DNA of 64,000 bases from Jacaranda mimosifolia (GCA_018894105.1 CM032126.1:26820391-26884390); one strand, 5' to 3'. Shown: positions 44,657-56,776, counted from the first letter of the stretch. Notes: generated by a model not told the origin, from the letters alone. Made by a program: numbers and translations.

Positions 44657-46269
44657 TGTCACGGACGGACTCTATTTATGCAGCGGAACAACAGTCAGTC
44701 CGTGTGGCATCTCAGGTTCACCCAACCTTCGATCCGCCAACGTCCATCTCGAGTCTTTCTCCTGACCCGTTTCTCAATTCGGCCCAGTAGCTTACTAGCA
44801 TAAGCATCAGAACGCCTCCCGGTACTTGCGTACTCGCCTATTCCGAATGCCCACAATCATCGGAGGCTCGCATCCGTCACGCCGAGCGTGTTTCCTTAAC
44901 GGTCCCCGACTAGCCAGCATGCACGTCTCAATCTTAGGTCCCATACGTGCATCTCTCGATGGCAAGGAGCAATCTCGCTCCATCTCGGCATTGAGGGTCA
45001 CTCGCGTGCCCACAACGCAATCCTCGTGCTCGTCACTTGCTCGGAGCGCTTAGGCCGTGCCGTAGCGCCCTTCGTTTGTGCCTCGCCCGAGTAGGGCCAC
45101 ATGTAAGTCCAAGGCTTATGTGATGTGCCATCATCTTATATTAGTCCTGCACAAAGCATGGGACACCGTTTCTCGCTTGCTAGCAACATGCCACAACTTG
45201 CCCGCTATGCGGCGTCGCCCCGCGACCGCATGTCTTAAGCCAACGGACCCCCGCAGCAAGGCTAGAACCCATAGCGCATGCTTAGCGAGTTAGTTCACGA
45301 GACATTTGGGTGTTCGTCTCGATTACTCAATCGGCCTAGAGGTGTTGCCCCATAATTTTCGAAGCCCGCGGGGCAATAGCATTTCCGCCTTCAAACCTCT
45401 CGGCACCCTCCTGGACCCAACGCGGGCCCACCTGGCCCCACGCCGCCCGTTCGGTTTCCGACCCGTCCGGGGACTCTAAACACTCCTTTGAGATGTCTAG
45501 AGCCGGCCCTTGAAGGCTCCCCATCGCCTTCAAGGAGTTGCCCGTTTAGTGCCTTGACAGCACGGGGAGGACCGGCCGGTTGCCCACCGTGGCATGCCCA
45601 CCATCTCAGACATGCCTGTCCCCCTTATAATAGGCTTAAAAAAGATTTTCCTTTTCCCCACAGTAGACATTGAAATGCCGAGGATGTATACATTTTCGCA
45701 ACTTTGCCTCCCGACATCCAAATCACTTGCCGCTTGAACCGTTGGATAGCTCTCGGCGTCTACATTAACTCTGCCAAGTTCCAGCCCTGTCCGATTCTCC
45801 ACGGAACAGTAATTGCCCTCGCATTAGGCTGGAATCACAACAATGCCACTGCACTGCCGCATTCTGAACATCTTCGCCGTTTCCTATCCAAACGGAACCG
45901 TCTACTGGTGAAACTTGGTGGGAACGTTCCCAACACCTCAAGGAACATCCCACAGAAACAGTTTCACAAAATTCCTTTTCCAAGCCACTCTGCTCCACGC
46001 ATCTTTGCGCTACCCGCGCGCAGCAAGACCGCTCCCGGTTGCCCTAAATGTTCGGTGCCCAAACGGACACGGAATGACTTCAAACTTGGTGGGAAGCATC
46101 CTCATACCTCAGAGAGTTTACCATTGAAACAGTTTTGCAATCCGCACCTCGCAAGAGTCTCTGCTCATGGGCCATCTCCGCCCTACCGGGTGAGCCGACA
46201 ACGCCTTGTCGCTCCTAACACCCCTTCGAGTCACGGTCGCCATTCTTCTCCAATGAGCGACCCGTGACA
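44657..46269 (-). repeat. 5' LTR of the young element
   Basis: 1613 bp, aligning base for base with 41019-42631 apart from one change near its end. The primer-binding site follows on the minus strand. Confidence 0.92.
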
Positions 46270-47646
46270 CCTAGGCACACACTATTGATGCATAGAGTAA
46301 GGAATTTTATTTTGATAAAAAGACATCTCAATGGTGAAAGGGAGGAACAATAACGTATCAATTACTTCAATGCCCTACTGACAAATAAGTTCATCAAGTT
46401 CAAAAGTCTCGAGAAAAAAATCAATTAAAAGTTATTCCTCTTTGTGATTCATTTAAATGTTTCTACTCAATTTATTCAACATTCATGCATTAAGATAGCA
46501 AATTCTCAATTATTTTTGAATTAACAAAATAACACTTCTCAAGTCTTCAGAAAGGAAGAGCGAGAAAATAAACAAGAATGAGGGAATATACATTGTAATT
46601 AAAATTTATAAAAATTAAAATTGTATTCCTAAGTTTATTTAATAAAATTCATTTTGATATATTTGTTTTTCAATTTTAGCATTTACTCTATCGGCAGGAA
46701 ATTTGTGTGAATAATATAAAATAAATTACAGAAAATAATAGGTTAGAAATAATCATATGTGTTTATATTTTTTTCTCTTTTTAATAATGATAAATGAAAA
46801 TCATAGTTTTTTTTTTAATTTTTTAATCAACATTTTAACAAATCAAAGTCAGTTACATCATAAATAGGGATCTTAGTCTCTTCTTCCTTTTTATTTTTAT
46901 TTTTAAACTTAAACAACCCAAATAAGAATAATTTGTGGTAAAAAATAAATAGTGATGCATATATAATAAGATATATGCCTTTTTCTTATAAAAATTATTA
47001 TATTTTATATAACGTTACTCTTTAAGATAATTTAACCCAACTTTCACTCTTTATTTGAGTTGATTTTTTTTGTAAAATAAATTTTTATGCTTGCAATATT
47101 GTTGACCTAATATTGACCATTTCTCATCTTTTTAGGCATTATATTTATTAAGTTGGGTTTTCTTAAATTTATTAAGTTGTTTTTTGTTATGGAAAATATA
47201 AGTGTTCCTGTAATTTGACGTTATGCTTATGTAGATGTGGTGATATTGTTATGAATATTAATTTTTATTTTTTAATATTCATATATTGTGAGTTAGTGGA
47301 AAGAATCTTCAGTTTTGTATTATTCATTTATTGATAATTATATCATAAATTAAATTCACACTATATACAATTAGGATAATGTATATAAATTATATTTTTA
47401 ATTACAATTAATTTAATTCATGCGTTACATTAGGTATATACTAATATTATTTTATAATGTAATGATTCAAGAATTGGGATACATACCAAATTTGTTAAGA
47501 AAAATAGAGTGAAAAACCGACACCTTAATACGGTGCCAAAGCCCTTTATGAGGTATGAGAAAATTCCGTTAGAATGGACAGCACAAAGCGATCCATTTGT
47601 AAACAATTAATTATGACTAATTCTAATTACCCGACTTAAACAATTA
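46270..47646. other. AT-rich intergenic sequence
   Basis: No gene was seen. The first five bases are the second CCTAG copy. Confidence 0.5.
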
Positions 47647-47665
47647 AGTAGCTACTACCGAACTT

Positions 47666-47853
47666 GTTTAGTGGCCTATAATTTAGTGGTATTAATCTCT
47701 TATATCATGTGAGAAGTCTTGTATTCGAACTCGAATAAGTTTATTTGTGTACCATATATGTGCATTTAAATTGTAGAGTTTGTACTTTCATTTAATAGAT
47801 TTAATAATTGAATTTTATTAATTATATTTGTAATACTCTCTCTCTAAAAAAGA
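47666..47853 (+). mobile_element. tRNA-derived SINE, ~188 bp
   Basis: An A-box-like TTAGTGGTATTA near 47683 and a B-box-like GTATTCGAACTC near 47722 lie about 40 bases apart. The 3' part ends TCTCTCTAAAAAAGA. It is flanked by a 19-bp direct repeat with two mismatches (from 47647 and from 47854). It differs in sequence from the SINE at 22351 and is likely another family. Confidence 0.65.
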
Positions 47854-47872
47854 AGTACCTACTACCCAACTT

Positions 47873-48540
47873 AAACAATTAATTATTACTAATTCTAATT
47901 AAAGTGATAATGAAAAGTAAAGATAATTATAAGCCTATAATATTATAAAATTGAAAAAAAGTTAGCTGTATGATCGATGGATGCGTTTGGCATCAGACAA
48001 GTGACAACATTGTTCCCTGTCCTATGTTTTTGGTGGCAAATCTTGAATATATCATAAGCCCAAAGATATTTTTCAATAATTAAGAAAAAGAAGAAATGAT
48101 TTTAATATAGAAGGCTTAGGAAGATGACAATAATTCCTGGGTTATGGCAGAGAGATGATTGTGCATCATAGTTTAATTTCTATATATGTGCCACTTGCTT
48201 GTATTAAAGTGTCTTTATTGATTAATTAAGGTTATTTTATGTACTAATGGCGAGCATCATATGAAAGCTGGAGAGATTATAATATTGTCTGCAATAAAGT
48301 AAGTACTTGTTTGAGATAACGTTGAGAAATTGATAAGAATGGTCATTTGATGTAACAGGCAATGGGGCCTAGCCTTGGAAGGATATCCGTGGTCCAATGG
48401 GTTTAAGCCACCAACACTGACTTTAATCATCCGATTAAAGTCTTGATAATACTGATTTGTCTAAATCTTGACAAATTTTACACTTCAAATAAAAGATATT
48501 AATTGAGATTAAAGTGTTCGGACCGATCATGATCTGTCTG
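47873..48540. other. AT-rich intergenic sequence
   Basis: No gene was seen. Confidence 0.5.
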
Positions 48541-48920
48541 TCTGTCATTAGGGTTTGTCATTAGGATATTAATGTGATATTAATTGCTGGTCATTAGACT
48601 TTTACGTGGGAACAACGCAATATTAATTGTAAGTTGTCGCTTTTCAATATGTCCAAGTCTAGGATTTTAAGCCATCAATTTCTTTGAAAATCTTATATAT
48701 ATAATTCTTTGGATGGGGTAGTTAAATTAGGATTCGTAAATAAATATTTTGGCTCTTATCTGTCATTATTGGATAGGGTTTGTCATTAGGATATTGTGAT
48801 ATATGTTAATGGCATCTCATTGGCTTTCACATGGGAACAACGTAATATTGTTGCTTGTCAATTTTTAGTATTTATGTGTAGGATTCATTTAAGTCATCAA
48901 TTTCTACGAAATTCTTACAA
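48541..48920. repeat. Degenerate duplication, ~240-bp spacing
   Basis: GGGTTTGTCATTAGGATATT, a CxTGGGAACAACGxAATATT block and an AAGxCATCAATTTCT block occur in the same order near 48550-48690 and again near 48775-48910, with many changes. Confidence 0.65.
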
Positions 48921-49244
48921 AAATCTTGGATTGAGTCAAGATTTTTAATTTTAAGAGAGAGAACAAATATTTGAGCTTGCATAAAAAAATAATTCTAGAA
49001 TTTGAAGATATTGGAGAAGTACTTGTAGTTGTCGGGATCCCTTTGCGTCCGACTCACTTTTCATTTAAAAGTCTTATATTTTACTCATTATTTAATTTTT
49101 TTCTCCTTTGAAAACGTGAATTACTTAACAGCATTTTATAAGATTGGAATTCACAAAACCAACCCTAAATTTCTCGATCCTTTTAATATTTTATGTTCTA
49201 AAGTCAAACATTTTCAATTCCATATATATATATATATCAATGAC

Positions 49245-49787
49245 TATTGATTTTGCCTTGAAATTTGAGGTAAAATTGACAAGGAATGAAAGAAATGAAG
49301 CAAAGTGGTTGAAATGGGCTTGAGAACACACCCTGACGCATGTTGGAAGGACGCCGTGCGTCGGGGCATGAGGCAAGGTGTGCCAAGGTGTATACATGGG
49401 CGAAAAAGGCATGAAAATACGCATCGTGCGCCCCGGCGTGCAATGAACAGTAACTTTGTGCTAGGGCGCGGTGCAAGCGGGCTTCGATTTTTGAGTATAA
49501 ATATCAGTTTTTTCTTTTGAAAAAAGTATCACGAACATAATACAAGGGCTTCTTTACTACTTTTGAGTAATTTTCTCAAGACGGAGTTTAGAACAAGGAT
49601 GTTAGGTGTTTTTGTGAGATTTGTGGGATTCAAGTTTGTACTTCCACTTTGATTTGAGATCAATAAAATTCCTTTTCTTTGTTGGGTGGATTAGATACAT
49701 CGCCGAACCACGTTAAATCTTGCTGTCATAATTCCATCGAATATATTATTTCATTGTTTCCGCAATAGATCCTCCCAGGTTACAACA
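49245..49787 (+). repeat. Copia 5' LTR
   Basis: 543 bp. The start TG has become TA (TATTGATTTTGCC); the end GGTTACAACA matches the 3' LTR. It lacks roughly 130 bp present in the 3' LTR, mostly between the GCGCCCCGGCG block and GGGCTTxGATTTT. Confidence 0.9.
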
Positions 49788-49805
49788 AATTGGTATCAGA
49801 GCAGG

Positions 49806-50720
49806 TTGGATCAGATGTCAGGAATGAAGTACGAGGTAGAAAAATTTGATGGGAAGAATGACTTTGGGCTGTGGAAGATGAAGGTTCACGCCTTCCTATG
49901 TCAACAAGATTTACATAGAGTGTTAAAGGGCAGAGAATCCTTGCTGGAAATGCTGAAGGACGAGGAGAAGGATGAGTTCATGGTGAAAGCTTATGGTACT
50001 CTGGTGTTATCATTGGCGGATAACGTACTGAGAGAGGTGGCCACGGAAAGTACGCCAGCGGATTTATGGAAGAAGCTGGAAAGTCTATACATGACAAAGT
50101 CCCTAACAAATCGACTGTATTTGAAACAATGATTATATACATTGAGGATGAAGGAAGGTACATCTATCACTCAACATATTGATTTTTTCAATAAGGTGAT
50201 TCTGGATCTCGCTAATATAGATGTCAAAATTGATGATGAGGATCAAGCTTTAATTCTCTTGTGTTCTCTGCTAAAATCTTTTGAGCACTTGGTTGCTACT
50301 TTACTGTACGGGAGAGATATGATTTCAATGGAGGATGTGAAGACCTCATTGAATTTCAACGAGTTGAGAAAATATGTCTCGGGCAGCAACGATGGTGAAA
50401 GTGGGGAAGGATTAGTGGCTAAAGGGAAACCAAGAGAAAGGGGAAGGAGTAGAGGCCGATCGAAGTCCCGAATCAAGCTTAGAAACGGTGACAAGTATTT
50501 TAGGTGCGGTGGAAAGGGGCATTGGAAACGGAATTGTCTGGAACGAGGAAAGGGGAAGGATGCAGGTGAAATTTCTTATCAGAAACAGGACGATGCCGTA
50601 GGAATTGTTGAGGATAAGTCTGATGGTAGGCTTGTTCTCAACGTTGCCGAAACTTTACTAAGCTCTGAATGGATTTTGGATAGTGGTTGTTCCTACCACA
50701 TGTGCCCAAGAGAAGATTGA
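49806..50720 (+). pseudogene. Copia gag, broken
   Basis: Capsid-like region followed by a basic linker rich in RGRSRGRSKSR and a zinc knuckle. One in-frame TGA at 50130-50132 splits it. The knuckle reads YFRCGGKGHWKRNC, so the first Cys of C-x2-C-x4-H-x4-C has become Tyr. The frame continues into the protease, where a TGA at 50718 interrupts. Confidence 0.9.
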
Positions 50721-51068
50721 TTTACCACAGACCATAAATACGATGGTGGTAAAGTGCTTATGGGAAACGATGCTTCTTGCAGGGTTGTAGGAATTAGCTC
50801 AGTTTGTATCAGAATGCATGATGGCATAGTAAAGACCTTAAAAGATGTGCATTATGTTCCAGATCTGAAGAAAAATATGATGTCGCTGGGTACTCTGGAC
50901 AAGAATGGTTGTAAGTATAGAGCTCGAGATGGAGTTCTGCGGGTTTCCAAAGGCGCATTGCTTATCATGAAGGGAGACAAGCGGAACGACCTTTACATAT
51001 TGCAGGGAAACACAATTTCTAGTACTGCAACAGTTTCTTCATCAATCAATGATACTACGAGACTATGA
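50652..51068 (+). pseudogene. Copia protease and GAG-pre-integrase, broken
   Basis: The protease active site reads EWILDSGCSYHMC (DSG present). It continues through VLMGNDASCRVVG and VHYVPDLKKNMMSLG. TGA codons at 50718-50720 and 51066-51068 stand where Trp is usual; both could be G-to-A changes. Confidence 0.88.
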
Positions 51069-51992
51069 CATATGCGACTTGGGCATATGAGTGAGAGGGA
51101 ATGTCAGGAGTGAGCAAACGAGTTTTGCTTTGTGGAGAGAAGACTGGAGAACTAGATTTTCGTGAGCAGTGTGCGCTGGGCAAGCAACACAAGGTGAAAT
51201 TCAGCATTGCAGTTCACAGGACCAAAGACACGTTGGATTACATTTACTCAGATCTTTGGGGGCCCTCTTAGGTTCCTTTAAAGGGAGGTGCAAGGTACAT
51301 GCTGACATTCATAGATGATTTCTCACGGAGAGTATGGGTGGACATGCTGAAGCATAAAGATGAGGTGTTTGTCAACTTCAAGCAATGGAAGACCTTAATT
51401 GAGAAATGGACAGGAAAGGAGACAAGCGCTTGAGGACTCACAACGGATTGGAGTTCTGCAACAAGGAATTTCAGGAATTCTGCAATAAGGAAGGAATTGT
51501 GAGACATTGCACAGTTGTATATACACCACAATAGAATGGAGTTGCAGAACGGATGTATAGGACTATCTTGGAAAGAGCTAGATGCATGCTCTTTAATGCC
51601 GGATTGTCCAAGGATTTTTGGGCAGAAGCGATTAACACTGCGTGTTATTTGGTGAATAGGTCACCATCAACTACTTTGGATTGCAAGACACCAATAGAAG
51701 TTTGGTCCGGGTCTCCTGCTTATTACTTAAATATAAGAGTATTTGGGTGTCCAGCTTATGCTTATGTTTGGGATAGGAAGCTTGAGCCAAGGGCTAGGAA
51801 GTGCAATTTCTAGGCTATAAAGATGGAGTAAAAGGTTATCGTTTGTGGTGTAATGATGACAAGGGCTCCAAGATGATTATCATCAGGGACGTGATATTCG
51901 ATGAGTCTGCAATGATGAAGAAGGTGAAGTAGTAGGAAAGCGGTCAACAGGGCGTTAAAGAGAAGGTGAAGATTCATATTGATCCTGCACAA
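51069..51992 (+). pseudogene. Copia integrase, broken
   Basis: HMRLGHMSE gives the two zinc-binding His. After a frameshift near 51090, DFREQCALGKQHK has lost one Cys of the HHCC site (Arg). Catalytic core pieces: SDLWGPS with a stop following, FIDDFSRRVWV, and the Glu in GVAERMYRTILERARCML (51540s). The 51553-51813 segment contains FWAEAINTACYLVNRSP and VFGCPAYAYV. Confidence 0.88.
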
Positions 51993-52148
51993 GTTTCAAA
52001 GGGAAAATAGAAGGTGGTATATGAAGCTGGTGAGAGCACACTATAACCTAATCAACAACAGGAAAATGAACCACTACAAAATTATCGCTTGGCTCACGAT
52101 AGGGAGATGAGGCAGATCAAACCACTATAGTGATTTGGTTACTCAGAT

Positions 52149-52980
52149 TTGGTAGCTTATACTTTGAGTTCAGCTGAGGAGTTTGTAAGAGATGATCCAG
52201 TCTTATACAAAGAGGCAATTTCCAGGCCATATTCTGATAAATGGGTTGCAGTTATGAGTGAAGAGATGGAGTCTCTACACAAGAATAACACATGTGAGTT
52301 GGTTGATGTACCCAAAGGGCAGAAGATTGTAGGTTGCAAATGGATCTACAAGAAAAAAGAAGGGATTCCCGGTGTTGAAGATGCTAGATACAAGGCACGA
52401 TTGGTTGCTAAGGGTTTTACTCAGAGAGAGGGAGTTGACTTTCATGAAGTATTCTCCCCAGTTGTAAAACATACTTCCATTAGTGTTTTATTTTCCATGG
52501 TTGCTCTGTTTGATATGGAGTTGGAGCAATGGACGTGAAAATAACGTTTCTGCATGGTGAGTTGGAGGAACATATCTACATGAGTCAGCCAGAAGGATTC
52601 GTTGTTCTCGAAGAACAAAATCAAGCATATCTTTTGAAGAGGTCATTATATGGCTTGAAGCAGTCTCCCAAGCAATGGTATAAAAGGTTTGATGCTTTTA
52701 TTACCAAGATAGGATATTCTAGAAGCAAGTTTGATTGTTGTGTATATTATAAAATTTGTAGTGATAGCCTTTTTGTATTTTGCTATTGTACGTTGATGAT
52801 ATGTTGATTGCCTCTAGAAACATATCTAAGATCAACTAATTAAAAGCTCAGTTAAGTGAAGAATTTGAGATGAAGGATTTAGGTGATGCAAAGAAGATAT
52901 TGGGCATGGAGATCATCTGGGACAGAAATGCAGGATTGTTGTACTTGTCTTAACAACATTACATTGAGAAAGTACTTGAG
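52149..52980 (+). pseudogene. Copia reverse transcriptase, broken
   Basis: Starts with WVAVMSEEMESLHKNNTCELV, then GCKWIYKKK and YKARLVAKGFTQREGVDF. A frameshift near 52530 is followed by MDVKITFLHGELEEHIYMSQ (first catalytic Asp), then LYGLKQSPKQWYKRFD. A second frameshift precedes the active-site YVDDM at 52789-52803. Confidence 0.9.
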
Positions 52981-52989
52981 CGGTTTAGG

Positions 52990-53762
52990 ATGGATAAGTC
53001 CAAGCTAGTTAGTACGCCACTTGCGATTCATTTCAGGCTCTCATCAGATCTATCACTGAGTACTGAGGAGGAAGTGGAGTACATGTCTAATGTGCCATAT
53101 GCTAGTGCAGTGGGTAGCTTGATGTACGCCATGGTGTGCACTAGGCCAGACATTTCACATGCAGTTAGTGTTGTGAGCAGGTATGTGCATAAGCCAGGAA
53201 AGACTCATTGGCAGGTTGTGAAATGGATCATGAGGTATCTGAGAGGCTATGCAAACAGATGTTTGAGGTATAGTCAATCGAATTCTACTACTAGAATTAT
53301 TGGCTATGTGGATGCGAATTATGCAGGAGATTGGAATAATAGAAGGTTCATGATGGGCTATGTGTTTTGTGTATCAAGTTGTACGGTTAGCTGGAAGGCG
53401 ACTTTGCAGTTATCAGTTGCATTGTCCACAACAGAAGCTGAGTACATGGCTTTGGTTGAAAGCGTCAAGGAAAGTATTTAGCTAAAGGGCTGATTGATGA
53501 TATGTGTATGACTTCTGAGATCATTAAGGTATTTTGTGACAGTCAGAGTGCCACGCACTTGTCAAAGAATCAAGCATTTCATGAGAGAACAAAACATATA
53601 GATGTGAGGTATCGCTTTGTCCGGGATATGGTATCTCAAGGTATCATTTTGGTAGACAAGGTTGGGACTAAGGATAACCCGGCAGACATGTTAACTAAGG
53701 CTGTTCCAGGAATCAAATTCGAGCATTGTTTAGATTTGGTTAATGTTTGCAAACTCAGATAA
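52990..53762 (+). pseudogene. Copia RNase H, broken
   Basis: Contains YASAVGSLMYAMVCTRPDIS and HWQVVKWIMRYLRG, then GYVDANYAGDW (catalytic Asp), SWKATLQLSVALSTTEAEYM (catalytic Glu), and in the last part FCDSQSATHLSKNQAFHERT and KHIDVRYRFVRD. One stop at about 53480 breaks it. Confidence 0.9.
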
Positions 53763-53825
53763 TAGGCCTTTTTGGGGGCAGGGACAAAGAAGAAGGATGG
53801 TGAATTTCAAGTCAAGATGGAGAAT

Positions 53826-54501
53826 TGTTGATTTTGCCTTGAAATTTGAGGTAAAATTGACAAGGAACGGAAGAAATAGAGCAAAATGGAGCAAAGTGGT
53901 CGAAATGGGCTTGAGAACACACCTTGGCGCGTGTTGGAAGGACGCCACGCACCGGGGTATGAAGCAAGGTGCGCCAAGGCGTGTACATGGGTGAAAAAGG
54001 CATGAAAACACGCATCATGCGCCCCGGCGCATAGTGAACAGTAACTTTGCACTGGGGCTCAAGTTTTTTGCACCCCAGCTCAAAGTTTTTGCCCATGTTT
54101 GGTTTTTTCTTGGCACAAGCAGATTTGTGCGCACCGAGGTGCAAGTTTTGTGTGCCCCAGCGCGCGGCGCAAGCCCACGGGCCTTGGGCTTTGATTTTTT
54201 AGTATAAATATTAGTTTTTTCTTCTGGGACAAGTATCACGAACATAACACAAGGGCTTCTTTACTGTTTTTGAGTAATTCTCTCAAGACGGAGGTTAGAA
54301 CGAGGGTGTTAGGTGTTTTCGTGAGATTTGTGGGATTCAAGTTTGTACTTCCACTTTGATTTGAGATCAATAAAATTCCTTTTTTTTGTTGGGTAGATTA
54401 GGCATATCACCGAACCACGTTAAATCTTGTTGTCATAATTCCATCGAATTACTTTACTGCTATTTCATTATTTCCGCAATAGATCCTCTTGGGTTACAAC
54501 A
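53826..54501 (+). repeat. Copia 3' LTR
   Basis: 676 bp, TGTTGATTTTGCC...TTACAACA, preceded by AAGTCAAGATGGAGAAT as polypurine tract. The middle is rich in GCGC and CCCCGGCGC words that form several small inverted repeats. Confidence 0.9.
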
Positions 54502-54887
54502 GTGAAAAATTCAAATTCTTTCAAAAGAGAAAAACACATATATGAATATAGAACATATATACATATATTCATATAAATACCCCCCAGCCCAAGCAAAGAA
54601 AAAAAAAACCGAATCGAAGGCGATGACTAGTAAATTCAGGGTACTATTATTTAGTACAATTCGTTTTAGGCAAAAAAAAAAAAAAATAAATAAAAAAATA
54701 CAGGTTCTTTCATTCTAATTGATGATTTTGTTAATTCATGTATCAAATAAAATACATTCATACATGCAAAAAAATAAGGTAGGATATTACTTACCGAAAT
54801 TCTTTTAGGCAAAAAAAAAAAAAAAAAAAACCCTTCTTTTACTAATTGATGCATGATTTTTATTAATTCATGAATCATAATATCTTA
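54502..54887. other. AT-rich sequence with A-runs
   Basis: Two poly-A tracts of about 14-20 bases, near 54671 and 54811, sit in similar contexts (TTTTAGGCAAAAAA), suggesting a local duplication of about 140 bp. No gene was seen. Confidence 0.5.
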
Positions 54888-55271
54888 GAGGGTGTTTGAC
54901 TAAATTTATTTAAAAAGTCTTATAAGCTCTTACATTTTATAAGATATTTTTGGAGCTTATAAGATGCTATATATATATATCTTTTTTGAAAAAATAAGTT
55001 CTTAAAGTGTTTGAATTAAATAAGATCTTAGAGTTTATAAGATGTTAGTAATGACAATTTTGTAATTAATATGATTAAAATTAAGAGAGCTTGTTAAGAT
55101 GTTCAAAATAAGTTAGAAACTTCTTTATTTTTTAAAAAGAACTTATAAGCTCCTAACATCTTATTTTTGGAGCTTATAAGCTCTTTTTAAAAAAATATTT
55201 ACTAAACATTCTTTAACATCTTATAAACTCCCAATGTTTTGAAAAACTTATAAACTCACCCAAACACCCTC
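54888..55271. mobile_element. PIF/Harbinger-like MITE, copy 1
   Basis: 384 bp with inverted ends GAGGGTGTTTG...CAAACACCCTC and TTA directly outside both ends (54885-54887 and 55272-55274). The interior is AT-rich and non-coding, with repeated CTTATAAGCTC words. Confidence 0.75.
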
Positions 55272-55404
55272 TTAATTTTTATGCTTTCACACTATTGTAG
55301 GCTTATTTTAGTGAAATAAATGTCTTGGTACAATGATATAGCTACTTGGGTTCTTTTAATGAGTCATCCTGGACGCCAACCACCCTGTACCTTAGAATGT
55401 ATTA

Positions 55405-55768
55405 GGGTGTATTTATTTAAAAGATGTTACAATTTTTTATATCTCATACCATATATGCATGTTTTTAAAATTCACAAGATATTAGGTTTTATATGAAAAT
55501 AAGTTCTTAAAATATTTAAATAATAGAATTTAAAAATATATTAATTATAATTTTGTAATTAAAATGGTCAAAATAGAAGAAGTTTTTTAAGATCTAAAAA
55601 AATAAATTAGAAAATTCTTACTTTTTAATAGGACTTATAAGATAATAATATCTTATTTTGAGAGTTTATATGATTTTTCTTTTAAAAAAATTACCAAACA
55701 TTTCATAATATCTTATAAACTTTCAAAAATAATATTTCTAGGAGCTTATAATCTTATCCAAATACCTT
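55405..55768. mobile_element. PIF/Harbinger-like MITE, copy 2, diverged
   Basis: 364 bp, about 130 bp from copy 1. Ends GGGTGTATTTA and CCAAATACCTT are decayed versions of those of copy 1, with TTA outside (55402-55404 and 55769-55771). Internal blocks (AAATAAGTTCTTAAA, TTTTGTAATTAA, GGACTTATAAG) follow the same order. Confidence 0.62.
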
Positions 55769-55771
55769 TTA

Positions 55772-56073
55772 AGCATAAATGATTATATTAAATTACCGGG
55801 AAAAAGATATTAGATTTAATATTTCTAACATGCATGTCCAGTGCTTCCAGAAGAGCAATGCTATATATGAAAGTTTTTTCATTTTTCTTTTCTGACAATT
55901 TAATTTTTATATATAGAAAATTATTACAATTAATTTACTTGAATGAATTTAATAAATTACTATTTTCAAATCAAGAAAATGTAGAACAAGACAAAAAAAA
56001 TAAAAAATGAAAACAAACAGCTAAGGATTAGTCGGTTAAATATAATATTACTCTTTAGTCTTTACAGAAAGAT
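55772..56073. other. AT-rich intergenic sequence
   Basis: No gene was seen. Confidence 0.5.
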
Positions 56074-56106
<33 letters not shown>

Positions 56107-56123
56107 CATATATATATATATAT
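56074..56123. repeat. (CA)n(TA)n microsatellite
   Basis: About 13 CA units followed by TA-rich repeats. Confidence 0.9.
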
Positions 56124-56653
56124 GATCAAATTAAACTCAAAATGACTGACTTATGCACCCCCCCAGGGAAGGGGGAAAAAGAAGAAGAAGAAGAACTTAA
56201 AATTAATGTCCCTTTCCCATAAAAGTTTTATCATGAAAAAGACATCCATTTTACCGTAGGACACACACATTAAAAGGAAGAGAAACGTTTAATTCATGTT
56301 GTCTACATTGGTTTTCGACATAATATGACAAAATTAAAACATTTCGAAGAATTATAGCCCACCCTTCAAATTATATATATCTAAAATATATGATAATATA
56401 GTAAATTAATTAAAAAAAAATATAGGACATATTTGTCCATCAACTACCAAACATTTGGAAAATGCCTATTCTACTAAAGTAGCATGCAATATTGCATGTT
56501 TTATAAATTCCACAAATCAAATGAAAGCAAATGGTTTTAATTCTATGTCAAATATCTTTCTTTCGAACATAAATTTATCATACTTTGGACCCGCAACTCC
56601 CCAACTGAGGAGAGACTAATTAGTTGTCCGGTTTTACTAATGAGTAGAAAGTT

Positions 56654-56707
56654 CATATATATATATATATATATATATATAACAGATGATGATGATGATG
56701 ATGATGA

Positions 56708-56775
<68 letters not shown>
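56654..56775. repeat. (AT)n-(GAT)n-(ATT)n compound microsatellite
   Basis: (AT)n at 56654-56680, (GAT)n at 56685-56708 and (ATT)n at 56708-56775. Poly-Ile or poly-Asn ORFs across it are artefacts of the repeat. Confidence 0.92.

Positions 56776-56776
<1 letters not shown>

Larger units (their letters stand above)
41019..46269 (-). mobile_element. Young non-autonomous LTR retrotransposon
   Basis: Two 1613-bp LTRs (41019-42631 and 44657-46269) bracket a 2025-bp internal region. On the minus strand the 5' LTR is the right-hand copy. Next to it, after two bases, is TGGTATCAGAGCC (44642-44654), the initiator Met-tRNA primer-binding site. Before the 3' LTR is the polypurine tract AGTGGGGGAGAA (42632-42643). 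CCTAG is duplicated at 41014-41018 and 46270-46274. By eye the LTRs differ at one base (41029 A against 44667 G). There is no gag or pol, so it must use proteins from elsewhere; LTR and internal size suit a small LARD. It is a GC-rich, CpG-rich island in very AT-rich surroundings. The superfamily is unclear. Confidence 0.92.
49245..54501 (+). mobile_element. Ty1/copia retrotransposon, Tork-like, degenerate
   Basis: LTRs at 49245-49787 and 53826-54501 bracket gag, protease, integrase, RT and RNase H in copia order. The primer-binding site TGGTATCAGAGC (49791-49802) is complementary to initiator Met-tRNA. A purine-rich tract precedes the 3' LTR. The gag start (YEVEKFDGKNDFGLWKMK) and domain style resemble the Tnt1/Tork lineage. 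The LTRs differ in length and sequence, and the flanks (ATGAC, GTGAA) are at best a decayed duplication, so the insertion is old. Many stops and frameshifts; no functional polyprotein. Confidence 0.93.
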
